Shown here: piece by piece, positions 33,561-43,480 of the stretch
Position numbering within the stretch: position 1 is the first letter of the stretch
Layout: each line of letters begins with the position of its first letter
Origin: Liolophura sinensis
Taxonomy: Eukaryota; Mollusca; Polyplacophora; Chitonida; Chitonidae
Length of the DNA: 64,000 nucleotides
Direction of reading: 5' to 3'
Assembly (NCBI RefSeq): GCF_032854445.1
Contig: NC_088302.1
Coordinates: 38,628,191 to 38,692,190, forward strand
Made by a program: the position numbers and the translations under genes
Notes under the pieces: generated by a model
Databases searched by the model: none
Told to the model about the DNA's origin: nothing
Seen by the model: the letters and a program-made list of their open reading frames with translations, nothing else

Positions 33561-35406
33561 AGACAGAATGAATGTCAAACACTTAAGTATCACGGATCCA
33601 TGTTCTTCAAGAGGCAGACTGAAACTAGCACAATCAAAATTGTTCTGATCATATCTTTATTCTCTATTAGTTTTTATCTCACTTTCTCTCATTTTTTACA
33701 CTTTGGCAACATTTTCAGCCAGTTGGACAAATTCTTAATTTTTCACATCAACCATGATCGTTCAACTAAAGAGAGTTTAATAGGGCAGATTCTAAAACTG
33801 GAAACAATGTCTGAGTCAACCATAGCAAAGTTACACATTTAGGCATTTAACATCAGACAACCTTTTGCTACAAACAGTTATATATACGCATTTGGCATGC
33901 AAATTTTGAAATCCAAATATGAGACGTGAAAATGAAAAACAACCTGAAAATTTTACACCTGGCAACTGAGAAAGTCAGCACGACTTTACATAGAAACACA
34001 AAGTTAAAATGCACCAATTTGTTTTACCTATTAGAGAACTTAGTCCACACTGACTAACAAGATATATTTGGGAAATATATAACTTCTAATCCCATATAAA
34101 TCCGTCTAATAAGATTACCAAGACTGATCAGTTCATTTAAAGACTAATAGCTATCTAAAAACAAGATATAAAATTCTTCTTCAAAACTAATGAACTCCAA
34201 GCTTTTGTTTTTTACCTAGTACCTTTAACTTTTTAGATGATTTTAGATTTCATGCATACACTTCACAATACTGTGAACAACAGGTCTGTACTTGAAATAC
34301 TCTACTCAAGATTAACAGTACAAGCAAACTCCTATAAAACAAACTCAGAGGCCAACCAAATCAAATGGTCACTAGGATTTTTTTTCCCAGCAAGTGTGGA
34401 ATTTGCTGCAAGTTATGCATTGACAAAGCACATACTGATACAATGATTTCTGTGTCGAATGTACAGTTGCAGTACTTATACTTGAGAACCTTGTATACTA
34501 CCACTGTGATTACACAGAACAACCATCAAAATCTGCCGTATGCTACAATGGTGAAATGCAATTTTCAATCTCATAGCCATTTGAACTTTGATTGTGGACA
34601 ACAGTGAGTTAAAAAAAAGACTCTGAAGAATATTAAAAACAGAAATGTCTATAAAATAAATGTAGTGAGACTAATAACGCAATAGCCAACAAAATAAGAG
34701 AGAAAAAAATACGAAGACATAATGAGTTACATGTAACATATGCATAAGTGAAAAGCGATGTTTAGTTTGTTAATAAACGGAATAACGCAAGTCTAAATCG
34801 TTGAAAATTTACAACGTTACTGGTACCAAGTGTTGGGACCTAAGAGAATCATCTGTTTGACAGACCAGGGTTTAGAAGAACTATCTTGTTTTCTTTTTGT
34901 TTGGTATGTTTCGGCAATATGGTCCTCATTTCAGACAGACACAACTAAGATTATCATTGTTTTATTCCAAAATTTTCTTTGAGCAAAGTTTTAAATGTTT
35001 CCCAAATATCTTCGAAAGAATGTCCAAAATAGTAACTATAGGTCATACCTACTGTTTGCGCCACACTGAGAGTATCACAAATTTATAAAACAATAAATGT
35101 TTTACTTGATGCTTTCGTAAAACTAGAGTACAAAAATACTGAACAAATTTCTTAACAGAGTTAAACGATAGTGCACATTAAAATAAGATCAGCAATCAGT
35201 GATCTGAACTTTGGTTAGGTGAAAACCACAGAGATTTTCTTGCCAAGACAGTTGATGATATCACAATGTCCGAAGACTTGAGACAAATCACAAGACAGAA
35301 TCATCAGAGGTCGAGGTCAAGGTCACCGGCTGGTCATCAGATGTCAAAGGTCATCAACAATCATTACCTCAGTGGATACCGCAGCAACATGATGAACTCT
35401 GACCTT
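33561..35406 (-). other. Probable 3' UTR and downstream region of the beta-thymosin gene
   Basis: No coding exon seen. The thymosin stop codon lies at 35407, so its 3' UTR runs leftward. Minus-strand AATAAA motifs occur near 34963-34968 and 33657-33662; which one is used cannot be told. Confidence 0.4.
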
Positions 35407-35441
35407 TTAGGCCAAGGCTCCCTTTTTCTCAGCTTCAATTG
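35407..35441 (-). CDS. Beta-thymosin exon 8: C-terminal tail
   Basis: Acceptor CATTTCAG|CA, then IEAEKKGALA and TAA. This is the short C-terminal extension typical of beta-thymosins; with exon 7 it gives a final phase-consistent codon. Confidence 0.88.
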
Positions 35442-38400
35442 CTGAAATGAGAAGATTCAAAACATGCCTATGAATTATACAAATATAAGAAATAACCCTG
35501 CCAATGCGATCAGTACTCTGTTGTCGAGAATAAGTGTAGTGTCTGGAATATTACAAACTGGCAGGGGCATTTAAATGCACCATGACATACTGTACACCTA
35601 CCCCCTAAATCAAATAAAAGAAGTGCTTATTTCAGGATGTATTCTTAATTGTTGTAAACTGTACATAAAGACGACTGCACTTTTCTCATTTACAGATAAC
35701 ATCTAGGATTATAGCATAGAAAACTGGTCTCTATATACAAGTACATGTAGCTGTAAGCCATTCTGCCTTCCAGGTCCTACAGGCGGAAAGTTTCACAATT
35801 AGAACGTAAAACATGCTCAGCTCTTCTTTTCTCCATGTAATAATCTTCACAGTTCCTGATAACAATTCTCTCAGATCCAATTGCTCTACAGTCCACACAA
35901 AAGTGAAGAAATGTTACACTGTCATACATGTGCATGCAAAATGTACAAAAATATGCTTTAGTGTGCCATAGGTACGCCGTGCACATAGTTCTGATAATCT
36001 GCACTATTTTTCAGCTAAAAGTATGATTTATAGTTGGCCACTTCCGTGTAAACCCCATGTGATTTTCTGTATTTATTCATTTATTGGATAGCTATTAATG
36101 CCATGCTAAAGAACATTTCACCCACATCATATGGCAATCAGTATTGTGGGTAGATGAAACTGGAGTGTGAGATTAACCACTGATAAGTCACTGATAAACT
36201 TTCAAACATGCGAAGTGCAGATGTGAAAAGTCTGTGCAAACGATCACAAAAGTTTTGTAGACTGTTGATCCCCTGCAAGGCCTAGTCAGCAGTGAGAGCA
36301 GGGGGATTTGTAAGAAGAATACAACTCACCAGCTTTGTCTGGCAAAACATTCTTTTCTTTCACATCAGTGTGTTTGAGTTTGCCTTTGTCAAACCCGCTG
36401 ATTGCTCCCTGAAACTCCTTTTCTTTCTTCTCCATATCCACATCTAAGTGAAAACATAAAGTTCTTTCACAATAACTTTTACCCTGGATGATTTAAATAT
36501 TTCAGGTTAACACATGTAGTTATAAAGTATGGAATTCTGTTATATTCCGTTTCACTTAAGATGATTTAAAAAGTCATACAATCTTGAAAGATGTGAATAT
36601 AAGCTTTAATACATTTGTATTCATTATTTATTTGGTTGATATTTTATGCTGTACTCAAAAAAATTTCGCTTATATGATGGTGGCCAACATTATGGTGTGA
36701 GGAAACTGGGCAGAACCTCTAGTGAAACCCACGACCATCCACATAATATATTTGTACATACCTTGCCTCGTTTGCCGCAAGTACTATAAAAGATTTTTTG
36801 AAATAATTAAGAGGGGACAGTGCATGTATATATCTATCCGAGTGGCTTCAGTGGCCTAATGGTTAGAGCACACACCTCGAAGTCAGGGAGGCCCAGAACT
36901 TCTACAAATGGTATTTGTTGATGACTGGCTTGCCCCTAAGCACTGACAGGTTAGAGCACGGAAACAGGACTGGTTGGCCTGGTTTCAGTGTAATGTGACT
37001 AGATTGGGTGTCATATCTGGTGTCTTTAACATGATACTTCAGGGGCTCAGCACATTGGCGGGATGGACTCTAACTGACACAAGATGACACAGTGCATGTA
37101 TATGTACTCGTTGTCATATGACTGAAAAAAAGTACGTCATTAAAACCCAAGGATATATACCTGCACACATAAACTGTAATTAAGTTGATGTATGTTTTGA
37201 AAATGTTTGAATAGGATCACAAGCATGATATGATAGCTTGTTTCCTCTATCTACCTACAACTACCATGACAAAATCACATCTCACTTAATACAAGGCTGT
37301 GATTACAAGTACCTGTTGGAGACGGTAAAGGATTTTTCTCTTGTGTTTCCGTGTGCTTTAAATTGTCCCTGTTGAACTCGCTGATGTTGGTCCTCAATTC
37401 TTGTTCTGTCTTTTCAACCTGGATGGCTGCAGAGAGAAATCCAATTTAAACTAGAGCAAAAGTTAAACTTACAATGACAACAATTCACGTTGTATTTTAA
37501 AGAAATTAAAAGAAAATTAAAAAAAAAAGGAATGAATTAGCATTAGTGGAAACTGAACCCAAAAACACCTTTACTTAATTATTACATTTTTCTGACTGAA
37601 CATGGGACAAACTTCCAACGGAGACCAGACAGTTCCGTAAGGTATGGGCAAGGGACAGACATCCAGCCTTGAGACCACACAGTTCTGTAAGGTGTGATCA
37701 AGGAAAAGACTTCCAGCCTTGAGGCCAGACAGTTCTGTAAGATATCACCAACGGACAGGCTTCCAGCCTTGAGACAAGACAGTTCTTTAAGGTGTGAGCA
37801 AGGGACAGACTTCCAGCCTAGAGACAAGATAGTTCTGTACGGTATGACCAGAGGACAGACTACGAGCCTTGAAACCAGACAGTTCTGTAAGGTATGATGA
37901 GCAAGTGACAGACTTCCATCCAAGAGACCAGACAGCTCTGTAAGGTGTGATTAAGGGACAAACCGCCTTGATATGAGACAGTTCTGTTACGTGTGAGAAA
38001 GAGACAGACTTCCAGCCTTCAGACGAAACAGTTCTGTAAGGTGTAAGCAAGGAATAGACTTCCAACCTTTAGACGAGACAGTTCTGTAAGGTCTGAGCAA
38101 GGGACAGACTTCCAGCCTAGAGACAAGATAGTTCTGTACGGTATGACCAAAGGACAGACTACGAGCCTTGAAACCAGACAGTTCTGTAAGGTATGATGAG
38201 CAAGTGACAGACTTCCATCCAAGAGACCAGACAGCTCTGTAAGGTGTGAGCAATGAACCTACCCAGACTTTAGACCAGACAGTTTCTTTGATTAGACAGA
38301 CTTCCAGCCTTGAGATCAGACAGTCCTTTTGATAAGACAGACTTCCAGCCTCGATCATCTACCTTGTGACTGCTCACTATTCTAGTATCCCGATGGCCAC

Positions 38401-39679
38401 AAACTCACCTTCTGGGCTAGGCATCACATTCTTTTCCACAGTCTCAGCAGGCTTAAGGGCTTTCTTATCAAAGTTGCTGATTCCTTCCTTCAACTCCTGC
38501 TCAGTCTTCTCCCCTTGAATTGCTAAAGCAATACAAACAGGACAGTTTATTTCAACTTAAATCACTACAATCATAAATTATAGGGACACCAAATATACTT
38601 ATAAAACCAGACTTACAATTTCTTCTCAATGATGTATCCCAGTAAAGGTTTCAGTCTAGAACATTTTCTGATATCCATAATATAGTACTTAACAACCATA
38701 ATCACGACAGTATAAGCATGAAACTTGTAATACTAAGAATAACCCAGTGCAAAGAAGTAGAAAAATTGTTTAAATATATGAATGAGTCAGTACAAAGAAA
38801 ATGAAGTCATTTTCTCATCACTGGACTTTTACAAGTTATATTTGTTAGGTAAGTAAAGAAAACGCATGTAAAAAAAATTCACACACACACAGAAAATGTT
38901 AGCCATGTTTTACTACTGATAACAATATAACAAAGCATAACAGTAAAAATTTTAACTTCTTTTCTTCCTGAACTGAACAAAAATTTATGGTAAATTTATT
39001 CATTCAATGATATGCAAAACAACCTGAAATTTGAGCGAATGTGCAGGAAAGCTTCATGTTTCAACCAAACAATACAGAGTCATCAGTCTGTTAATCTCCA
39101 AATCCTGTCAGCAAGCTGTCAACGTTCTCATGACAAACTGATAAAACTGATGTACATGTAGCTATAGTACTGTCAACGCCTTCAAACAAGCCCACAGATC
39201 ATCACATGTTTAATGTCAACATCACAAAGTTTCATTGTGGCAACCAAGGACACACAGACAGGTTAGTCCTTCCTACAGATACCACGATTGCCTTATAAAT
39301 TCAAAATTAGCATTTATAGAAAGTGGCTTTACAGATAAAAATGTCAACTCATGCAACCAAAGCCAAACAGTGCATGTACAAATTATCAACCTGCAGAAAA
39401 TCAGTCCATCTCAGCCACCATGCTTTACATCCGACCTACTCTCTGCTGAGGGCAGTACAGACTTTTCCTGGGTCTCTGTTGGTTTCAGACCAGCTTTGTC
39501 AAACTGGCTTATGCTACTCAGAAGGGAGAGGTGTTTTTTCTCATCTTCTATGACTGAAAAGAAGCGATGTACATGTACATATAATTGCTACTCATCCTGA
39601 CTTACATGTACCTACCTTTACGCTCTAGACCTGATATATCACGCACAGATGTATATGTATATCAGAATGAAACAGATAT

Positions 39680-39722
<43 letters not shown>

Positions 39723-42700
39723 ACAGAATGATGATATGTACATAAAAGTATGCAATAGAAGAAGCATGCTGTAGACTGGAGATTGGGGCACTGTAATAGA
39801 GTTAATATTTGTCAGAAAATATATTGTTCTAAAAGAATCATCATTCAGCACATGCGCAAGTACATGTAAACCAATAAGGTTTCCATGCATGTTTCAATTT
39901 AATGTAAAGCAGAAGAACAGTGCTTCACCTTAAGTTTAGCATTTTTCAAGTGAAACGTTTTCCTTGACTGGTGGGTTCATCCAGAAGGTTCAATTTTAAG
40001 GCTTCTGAAAGTCCATTTTTGCACACCAAACTTCAGGTGAAATACTGTAATCAATTTTCTGACACTAAATCAATTAATCCTGCTTAAACTTCCATCAGTA
40101 GGCCCTGTCCCAAGTTCCATCAATTGGCCCTGCTGAACGTTCAATGAGCCCCAGGTGCCTGAAGTTCCTTGGGCCCTGTTTTAACCTTCATCAGTGGGCA
40201 CTGCGTAACAATCTATCAGTTGGCCCTGCTTTAAACTCCATCAGTGGGCCATGTTTTACATCATAAGATCTTGCTTAAAGTTCCACGTGTGGGCCCTGAT
40301 TTAGATTTCTATCAGTAGATCTTGCTTTGTACTTCCATCAGTGGTCCTTGCTTAAAGTTTCATGACACAAGATCACAAGTGCTACTGAAAAGTCTGCACA
40401 AGTTTTCTCTACAATGACCTACCATATAACTTTCGGTAATATCTTTTTTTATCACAAATCAGACACTTGGAGGGAAAGAAAAAATACTGCCATAAATTTT
40501 GTTAAAAAAAAAAAAATCATCACAGTCTGAATTGTTTGATTGCTTTTCCTCTAAATGCAAAGCAGAAATCTGTTTCCTGTTACGTAGAACACATTACATT
40601 ATGATATTTTGCCCTTGCAACTTCATTTAGTACCATAAGAGAGATATATTTTAATATAATATTTTATATTATAAACCACTGACAAGTTTAGTCTGGGCAA
40701 TCAACATAACTCAAAGGACGAGGCACTGCACCCATTTACTTGATAGCTGTAACACATAGGCACTTTGGGATAGCCTTCATTAGTTGACTGATCTGTCAGC
40801 TTTGTGAGAAAATAATAATTACAGAGCGATGATGATACATTTACACGAAACAGACAACATGAAATTGTGGCCCCGATATATTGGGAAATCGATAGTTCGG
40901 ATTTGCTCACAGCGAATGTCTGAGCGATTACCGGACACACTGCGGAAGCAGACCATGCATTAATCAACAATGTGTGTCAGATAGAGAGAACAGGAGGTTT
41001 ATTACTATTGTGTATGTATTAATAACAAGACACTGGGAGGGCTATGAGTCAGGAAATAGCCATTCAGGTGTGGTACATGTGATATTGTACTGCTGCTGGA
41101 ATACCTATGTATAGGCCATCCGCATCATGGCAGAATACAAAACAGGTGTTCTAGTAGATTCACAAAAGTGTAAAGAGATATAACATCTGACATATAAGCC
41201 AAAGAGCCTAATACAAGTACAAACACATGTACTCAGCTAATATTTAATCATACAGGAGTCTATAAAGGGAAGCTTTGGACTATTTTGGGTGCTCTACAAC
41301 AAGCAGCAGTGGCTACTAGGACTTCTCTTACTCTCGGAATCGGGTATTACTGATTTCTCTACAGTTTCCACTTTTTTCAAGCCGCCTGTATTAAACTGAC
41401 TGATACTGTTAAGATATGCTTGAACCTTTTTCTCCTGCTGGACAGCTGGAAATGAAAACGCTTGTTTTATGTCTTGACAGTGGACAAAATCACACATAGA
41501 CACAGATTAAACAAAAAGTTTCAGTGCTAGCTGTCTTTGACTAAGAAAGAAGGATACACATAAATTATTTTTGGGAAGCATTTATAACGTATGACAAAAA
41601 ACAGCGAATACGTTAGCTGTTCTTACAAAGAATTTAGATATAATGTTGCTAATCCTTTGTTTGCAAACAACAAGATAGTTCAATGGTTAGGTTTCCCTAT
41701 TTAAGGAAACTTGCTCAATATTATCACACATTACAACCTATGAGCTTTTATCAAGAGGTTCTGCATGCACTATGTTATTTGGCAAAGTAGTTTTAATTTC
41801 AGCAAATCAAAGCTGTATGGGGATTAAAACTATTCTTAGCAAATCTGAACTGTTTGAGCGATTTAAAGCACTTCTCAGCCAATCTGAACTGTTTGAGCGA
41901 TTTAAAGCAGTTCTCAGCAAATGAAAGAGCTGTTTGAGTGATTAAAGCAGTTCTCAGCAAATAAAAGCTGTATAGAGGATTAAAGCATTCTAGTTTCACT
42001 ATAAGTCAATGAAATTTCAATTATCTGATGGATAATTTGATGTTCTGAAGCAGGATTTTCTGTATATCTACCCGACTGGTTTACAAACCTGAAGAATCGG
42101 GTAAAGGATTTTTCTCTTGTGTTTCTGTATGTTTTAAACTGTTCCTGTTGAACTTGTTGATGTTTGCTCTCAATTCTTGTTCAGTCTTTTCAACCCTGAT
42201 GGCTAAAATCGTAGTGAACAAATAAAACAAAAGAAATGCACAGAAAAGAATAGAAAAGAATAAACACAACAAAACACAAAAGTGAAAAAATCGAAATGAA
42301 GGAATGGGAAACAACTGAAAAAAGTAGGATCGGATGGAAGAAAAACAAGCAAAATCAAATAGAACAACTGAAAGAAGGAAGTCAATACACCAGTAACGAT
42401 TGTATGTGTAGTAAAAGAACACTGGTGTCGATGCTGTTTCATGGCCAGTGTCATAAAAATGTGCAATGTCACAAGACAGTGTTTAGAGTTGTACGGTTTT
42501 CAAACTTTGATTGCCTGTCCCCTAAGGTCTACTCTTTAAGAGATCTTTAAGAGTACTTCAAGCATTGTTTCCTTCATACTCTGGCGCCAATGGTGTACCG
42601 TTCCAGAAATAATCAGTCCATCACAGTGGTGGTTCAGGAATGGTATTGCACAATTTTAGAGACTGGAAACAAATTACAGAACAAGTTCCTCATTACTCGA

Positions 42701-43437
42701 AACCACACATGGATGAAGCAACAATAAGTTGCATTTTGAGCTAATAAATGACAAGTGGCAGCTAGGCTGCAATCTGCTTTGTGTAACCTGCCACTGCTCT
42801 TGTGAAAATTGATTTAATTATTAATTTGACTGGTGTTTTTACACTGTACTGAAGAATATTTCACTTATGCGACGGCCACCAGCATTATGGTGGGAGGAAA
42901 CCGGGCAGAGCCTGGGGAAAACCCACGACCATCTGCAGGTTGCTTCAAGACCTTCCTACTAATGGCAGGAGAGGAAGCCAGCCTGAACCGGACCTGTGCT
43001 TACAGCTACGACATTAGTGAGAAGCTCCTGGGTCATTGGGATGTGCTTGTGTGCTAACTTCCTCGGACATGGACACCCTTGTAAAAATAATTCTGTGAAC
43101 ATTCAATCTCGTAAAAAAAAATAAGGCTTGTTACTTGTACAAAGCTTTATTAATGACTTTACACAATTTCTTATAAATAATGCTCCTTTACGGTATAACG
43201 TCCAAGGCAACATAACTTATCAAACAAAAAAAAAAAATTAATAAAGTTTTGTTGCACTTGCCTATGTCGATTCCATTGTACATATACACACTAATTGTAA
43301 ATCGCTACTGACAAAACAAAACTCACTTTCTTTGTCAGGCAATGGGTTTTTCTCCTGAGTCTCCACATGCCTCATTTTGTTTGGGTCTGTCTGGTGATGT
43401 CAGCAATGAATGGAGCTTTCTTGTCACCGTCGGCCAT
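35407..43437 (-). CDS. Seven-repeat beta-thymosin (actin monomer-binding) gene
   Basis: Eight coding exons: 43327-43437, 42089-42202, 41332-41445, 39440-39553, 38409-38522, 37313-37426, 36330-36443 and 35407-35441. Repeats 2-7 are each one exon of exactly 114 nt (38 codons) with phase-1 introns on both sides. Every repeat shows the beta-thymosin pattern: an amphipathic helix ending in (I/N)xxF(N/D), then an LKxTET-like actin-binding motif (MRHVETQ, LKHTETQ, LKKVETV, LKPTETQ, LKPAETV, LKHTETQ, LKHTDVK) and a linker EKNxLP. The expected protein is about 276 aa, ending IEAEKKGALA. Multi-repeat beta-thymosins are known in invertebrates (for example Drosophila Ciboulot and nematode tetrathymosin) and regulate actin assembly in the cytoplasm. 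Exon 1 has a 1-nt frame break at about 43388-43389; the other exons join cleanly. Confidence 0.93.
36065..36165 (-). mobile_element. Very diverged SINE-like fragment
   Basis: 'tttattcatttattggatag' followed by a decayed 'gccatgctaaagaacatttc' segment and 'ggcaatcagtattgtgggta'. It resembles the V-SINE 3' part and lies in thymosin sequence between exons 7 and 8. Confidence 0.4.
36330..36443 (-). CDS. Beta-thymosin exon 7: repeat 7
   Basis: 114 nt, acceptor ACTTAG|AT, donor GCTG|GTGAGT. Contains FQGAISGFDKGKLKHTDVKE and KNVLPDKA. The actin-binding motif is the most diverged of the seven (TDV in place of TET). Confidence 0.93.
36622..36742 (-). mobile_element. V-SINE-like element, 3' half
   Basis: Tail plus core ('tatgctgtactcaaaaaaat', 'cccacgaccatccaca'). 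The tRNA head is absent. It lies in the intron between thymosin exons 6 and 7. Confidence 0.85.
36836..37153 (+). mobile_element. Second SINE family, near full-length
   Basis: The head resembles a tRNA with an A-box-like 'tggcctaatgg' at 36852-36862 and 'ggttagagcac'. The body contains 'gtgtcatatctggtgtcttt', and the end 'aagtacgtcattaaaaccca' matches the tail fragments at about 18463 and 25026. The B box is decayed. It lies in the intron between thymosin exons 6 and 7. Confidence 0.65.
37313..37426 (-). CDS. Beta-thymosin exon 6: repeat 6
   Basis: 114 nt, acceptor CTGCAG|CC, donor AACAG|GTACTT. Contains LRTNISEFNRDNLKHTETQE and KNPLPSPT. It is strikingly similar to exon 2 at DNA level. Confidence 0.93.
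37600..38355. repeat. Minisatellite of about 49 bp with a higher-order duplication
   Basis: Units of the type 'agacagttctgtaaggtgtg' plus 'agcaagggacagacttccag' plus 'ccttgagac' run across the intron between thymosin exons 5 and 6. A block of about 155 bp at 37797-37951 recurs almost exactly at 38096-38250, so units have been amplified in groups. Long minus-strand open frames here only translate the repeat. Confidence 0.9.
38409..38522 (-). CDS. Beta-thymosin exon 5: repeat 5
   Basis: 114 nt, acceptor GCTTTAG|CA, donor GAAG|GTGAGT. Contains LKEGISNFDKKALKPAETVE and KNVMPSPE. Confidence 0.93.
39440..39553 (-). CDS. Beta-thymosin exon 4: repeat 4
   Basis: 114 nt, acceptor TTTTCAG|TC, donor GAGA|GTAGGT. 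Contains LLSSISQFDKAGLKPTETQE and KSVLPSAE. Confidence 0.93.
39678..39718. repeat. (TA)n microsatellite
   Basis: About 40 bp of alternating AT in the intron upstream of thymosin exon 4. Confidence 0.95.
39925..40065 (+). repeat. Dispersed repeat family B, copy 1
   Basis: Shares 'aagtttagcatttttcaagt', 'taaggcttctgaaagtccat' and 'caggtgaaatac' with 49902-50130 and, inverted, with 52180-52425. The element type is unknown. Confidence 0.6.
40085..40370. repeat. Degenerate tandem repeat, unit about 30 bp
   Basis: Diverged units of 'ccatcagtgggccctgcttt' plus 'aaagttt'. About nine copies lie in the thymosin intron between exons 3 and 4. Confidence 0.75.
41332..41445 (-). CDS. Beta-thymosin exon 3: repeat 3
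   Basis: 114 nt, acceptor TTTCCAG|CT, donor GAGA|GTAAGA. Contains YLNSISQFNTGGLKKVETVE and KSVIPDSE. Confidence 0.93.
41805..41990. repeat. Tandem repeat, about 38-bp unit, 4-5 copies
   Basis: Units of 'ctcagccaatctgaactgtt' plus 'tgagcgatttaaagcagtt', diverging toward the edges. The array lies in the intron between thymosin exons 2 and 3. Confidence 0.8.
42089..42202 (-). CDS. Beta-thymosin exon 2: repeat 2
   Basis: 114 nt, acceptor ATTTTAG|CC, donor TTCAG|GTTTGT. Contains ELRANINKFNRNSLKHTETQ and EKNPLPDSS. Confidence 0.93.
42811..43066 (-). mobile_element. V-SINE-like element, near full-length, diverged
   Basis: Tail, core ('ccagcattatggtgggagga') and decayed tRNA head ('gtgctaacttcctcgga'). 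It lies in the thymosin intron between exons 1 and 2. Confidence 0.9.
43327..43437 (-). CDS. Beta-thymosin exon 1: start codon and repeat 1 (frame break)
   Basis: Starts ATG in MADGDKKAPFIADITR. The frame then meets TGA after QTQTK, while the adjacent frame continues DPNKMRHVETQEKNPLPDKE to the donor GAAA|GTGAGT. The exon is 111 nt, whereas a 112-nt exon (37 codons plus 1 base) would match the repeat pattern and the phase of exon 2. One base therefore appears missing near 43388-43389. Confidence 0.88.
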
Positions 43438-43480
43438 TGTTGAAAACTTTGTGAGATTGATGTCAATCAAAGGTCAAATA
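43438..43480 (-). other. 5' UTR part of thymosin exon 1
   Basis: A minus-strand acceptor TTTGTAG|ATATTT just beyond 43480 suggests that the ATG exon is preceded by an intron. The transcription start would then be further to the right. Confidence 0.5.

Noticed and set aside
36836-36910. Possible tRNA gene
   Set aside because: An A-box-like motif is present, but there is no intact B box or cloverleaf, and the sequence continues into a SINE body.
37582-38358. Several overlapping minus-strand open frames of 67-123 codons
   Set aside because: They translate the 49-bp minisatellite units within an intron; there is no start context, splice support or protein family.
42081-42472. Phe-rich minus-strand frames next to thymosin exon 2
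   Set aside because: Only the last 38 codons are exon; the hydrophobic part is pyrimidine-rich intron sequence, not a membrane protein.
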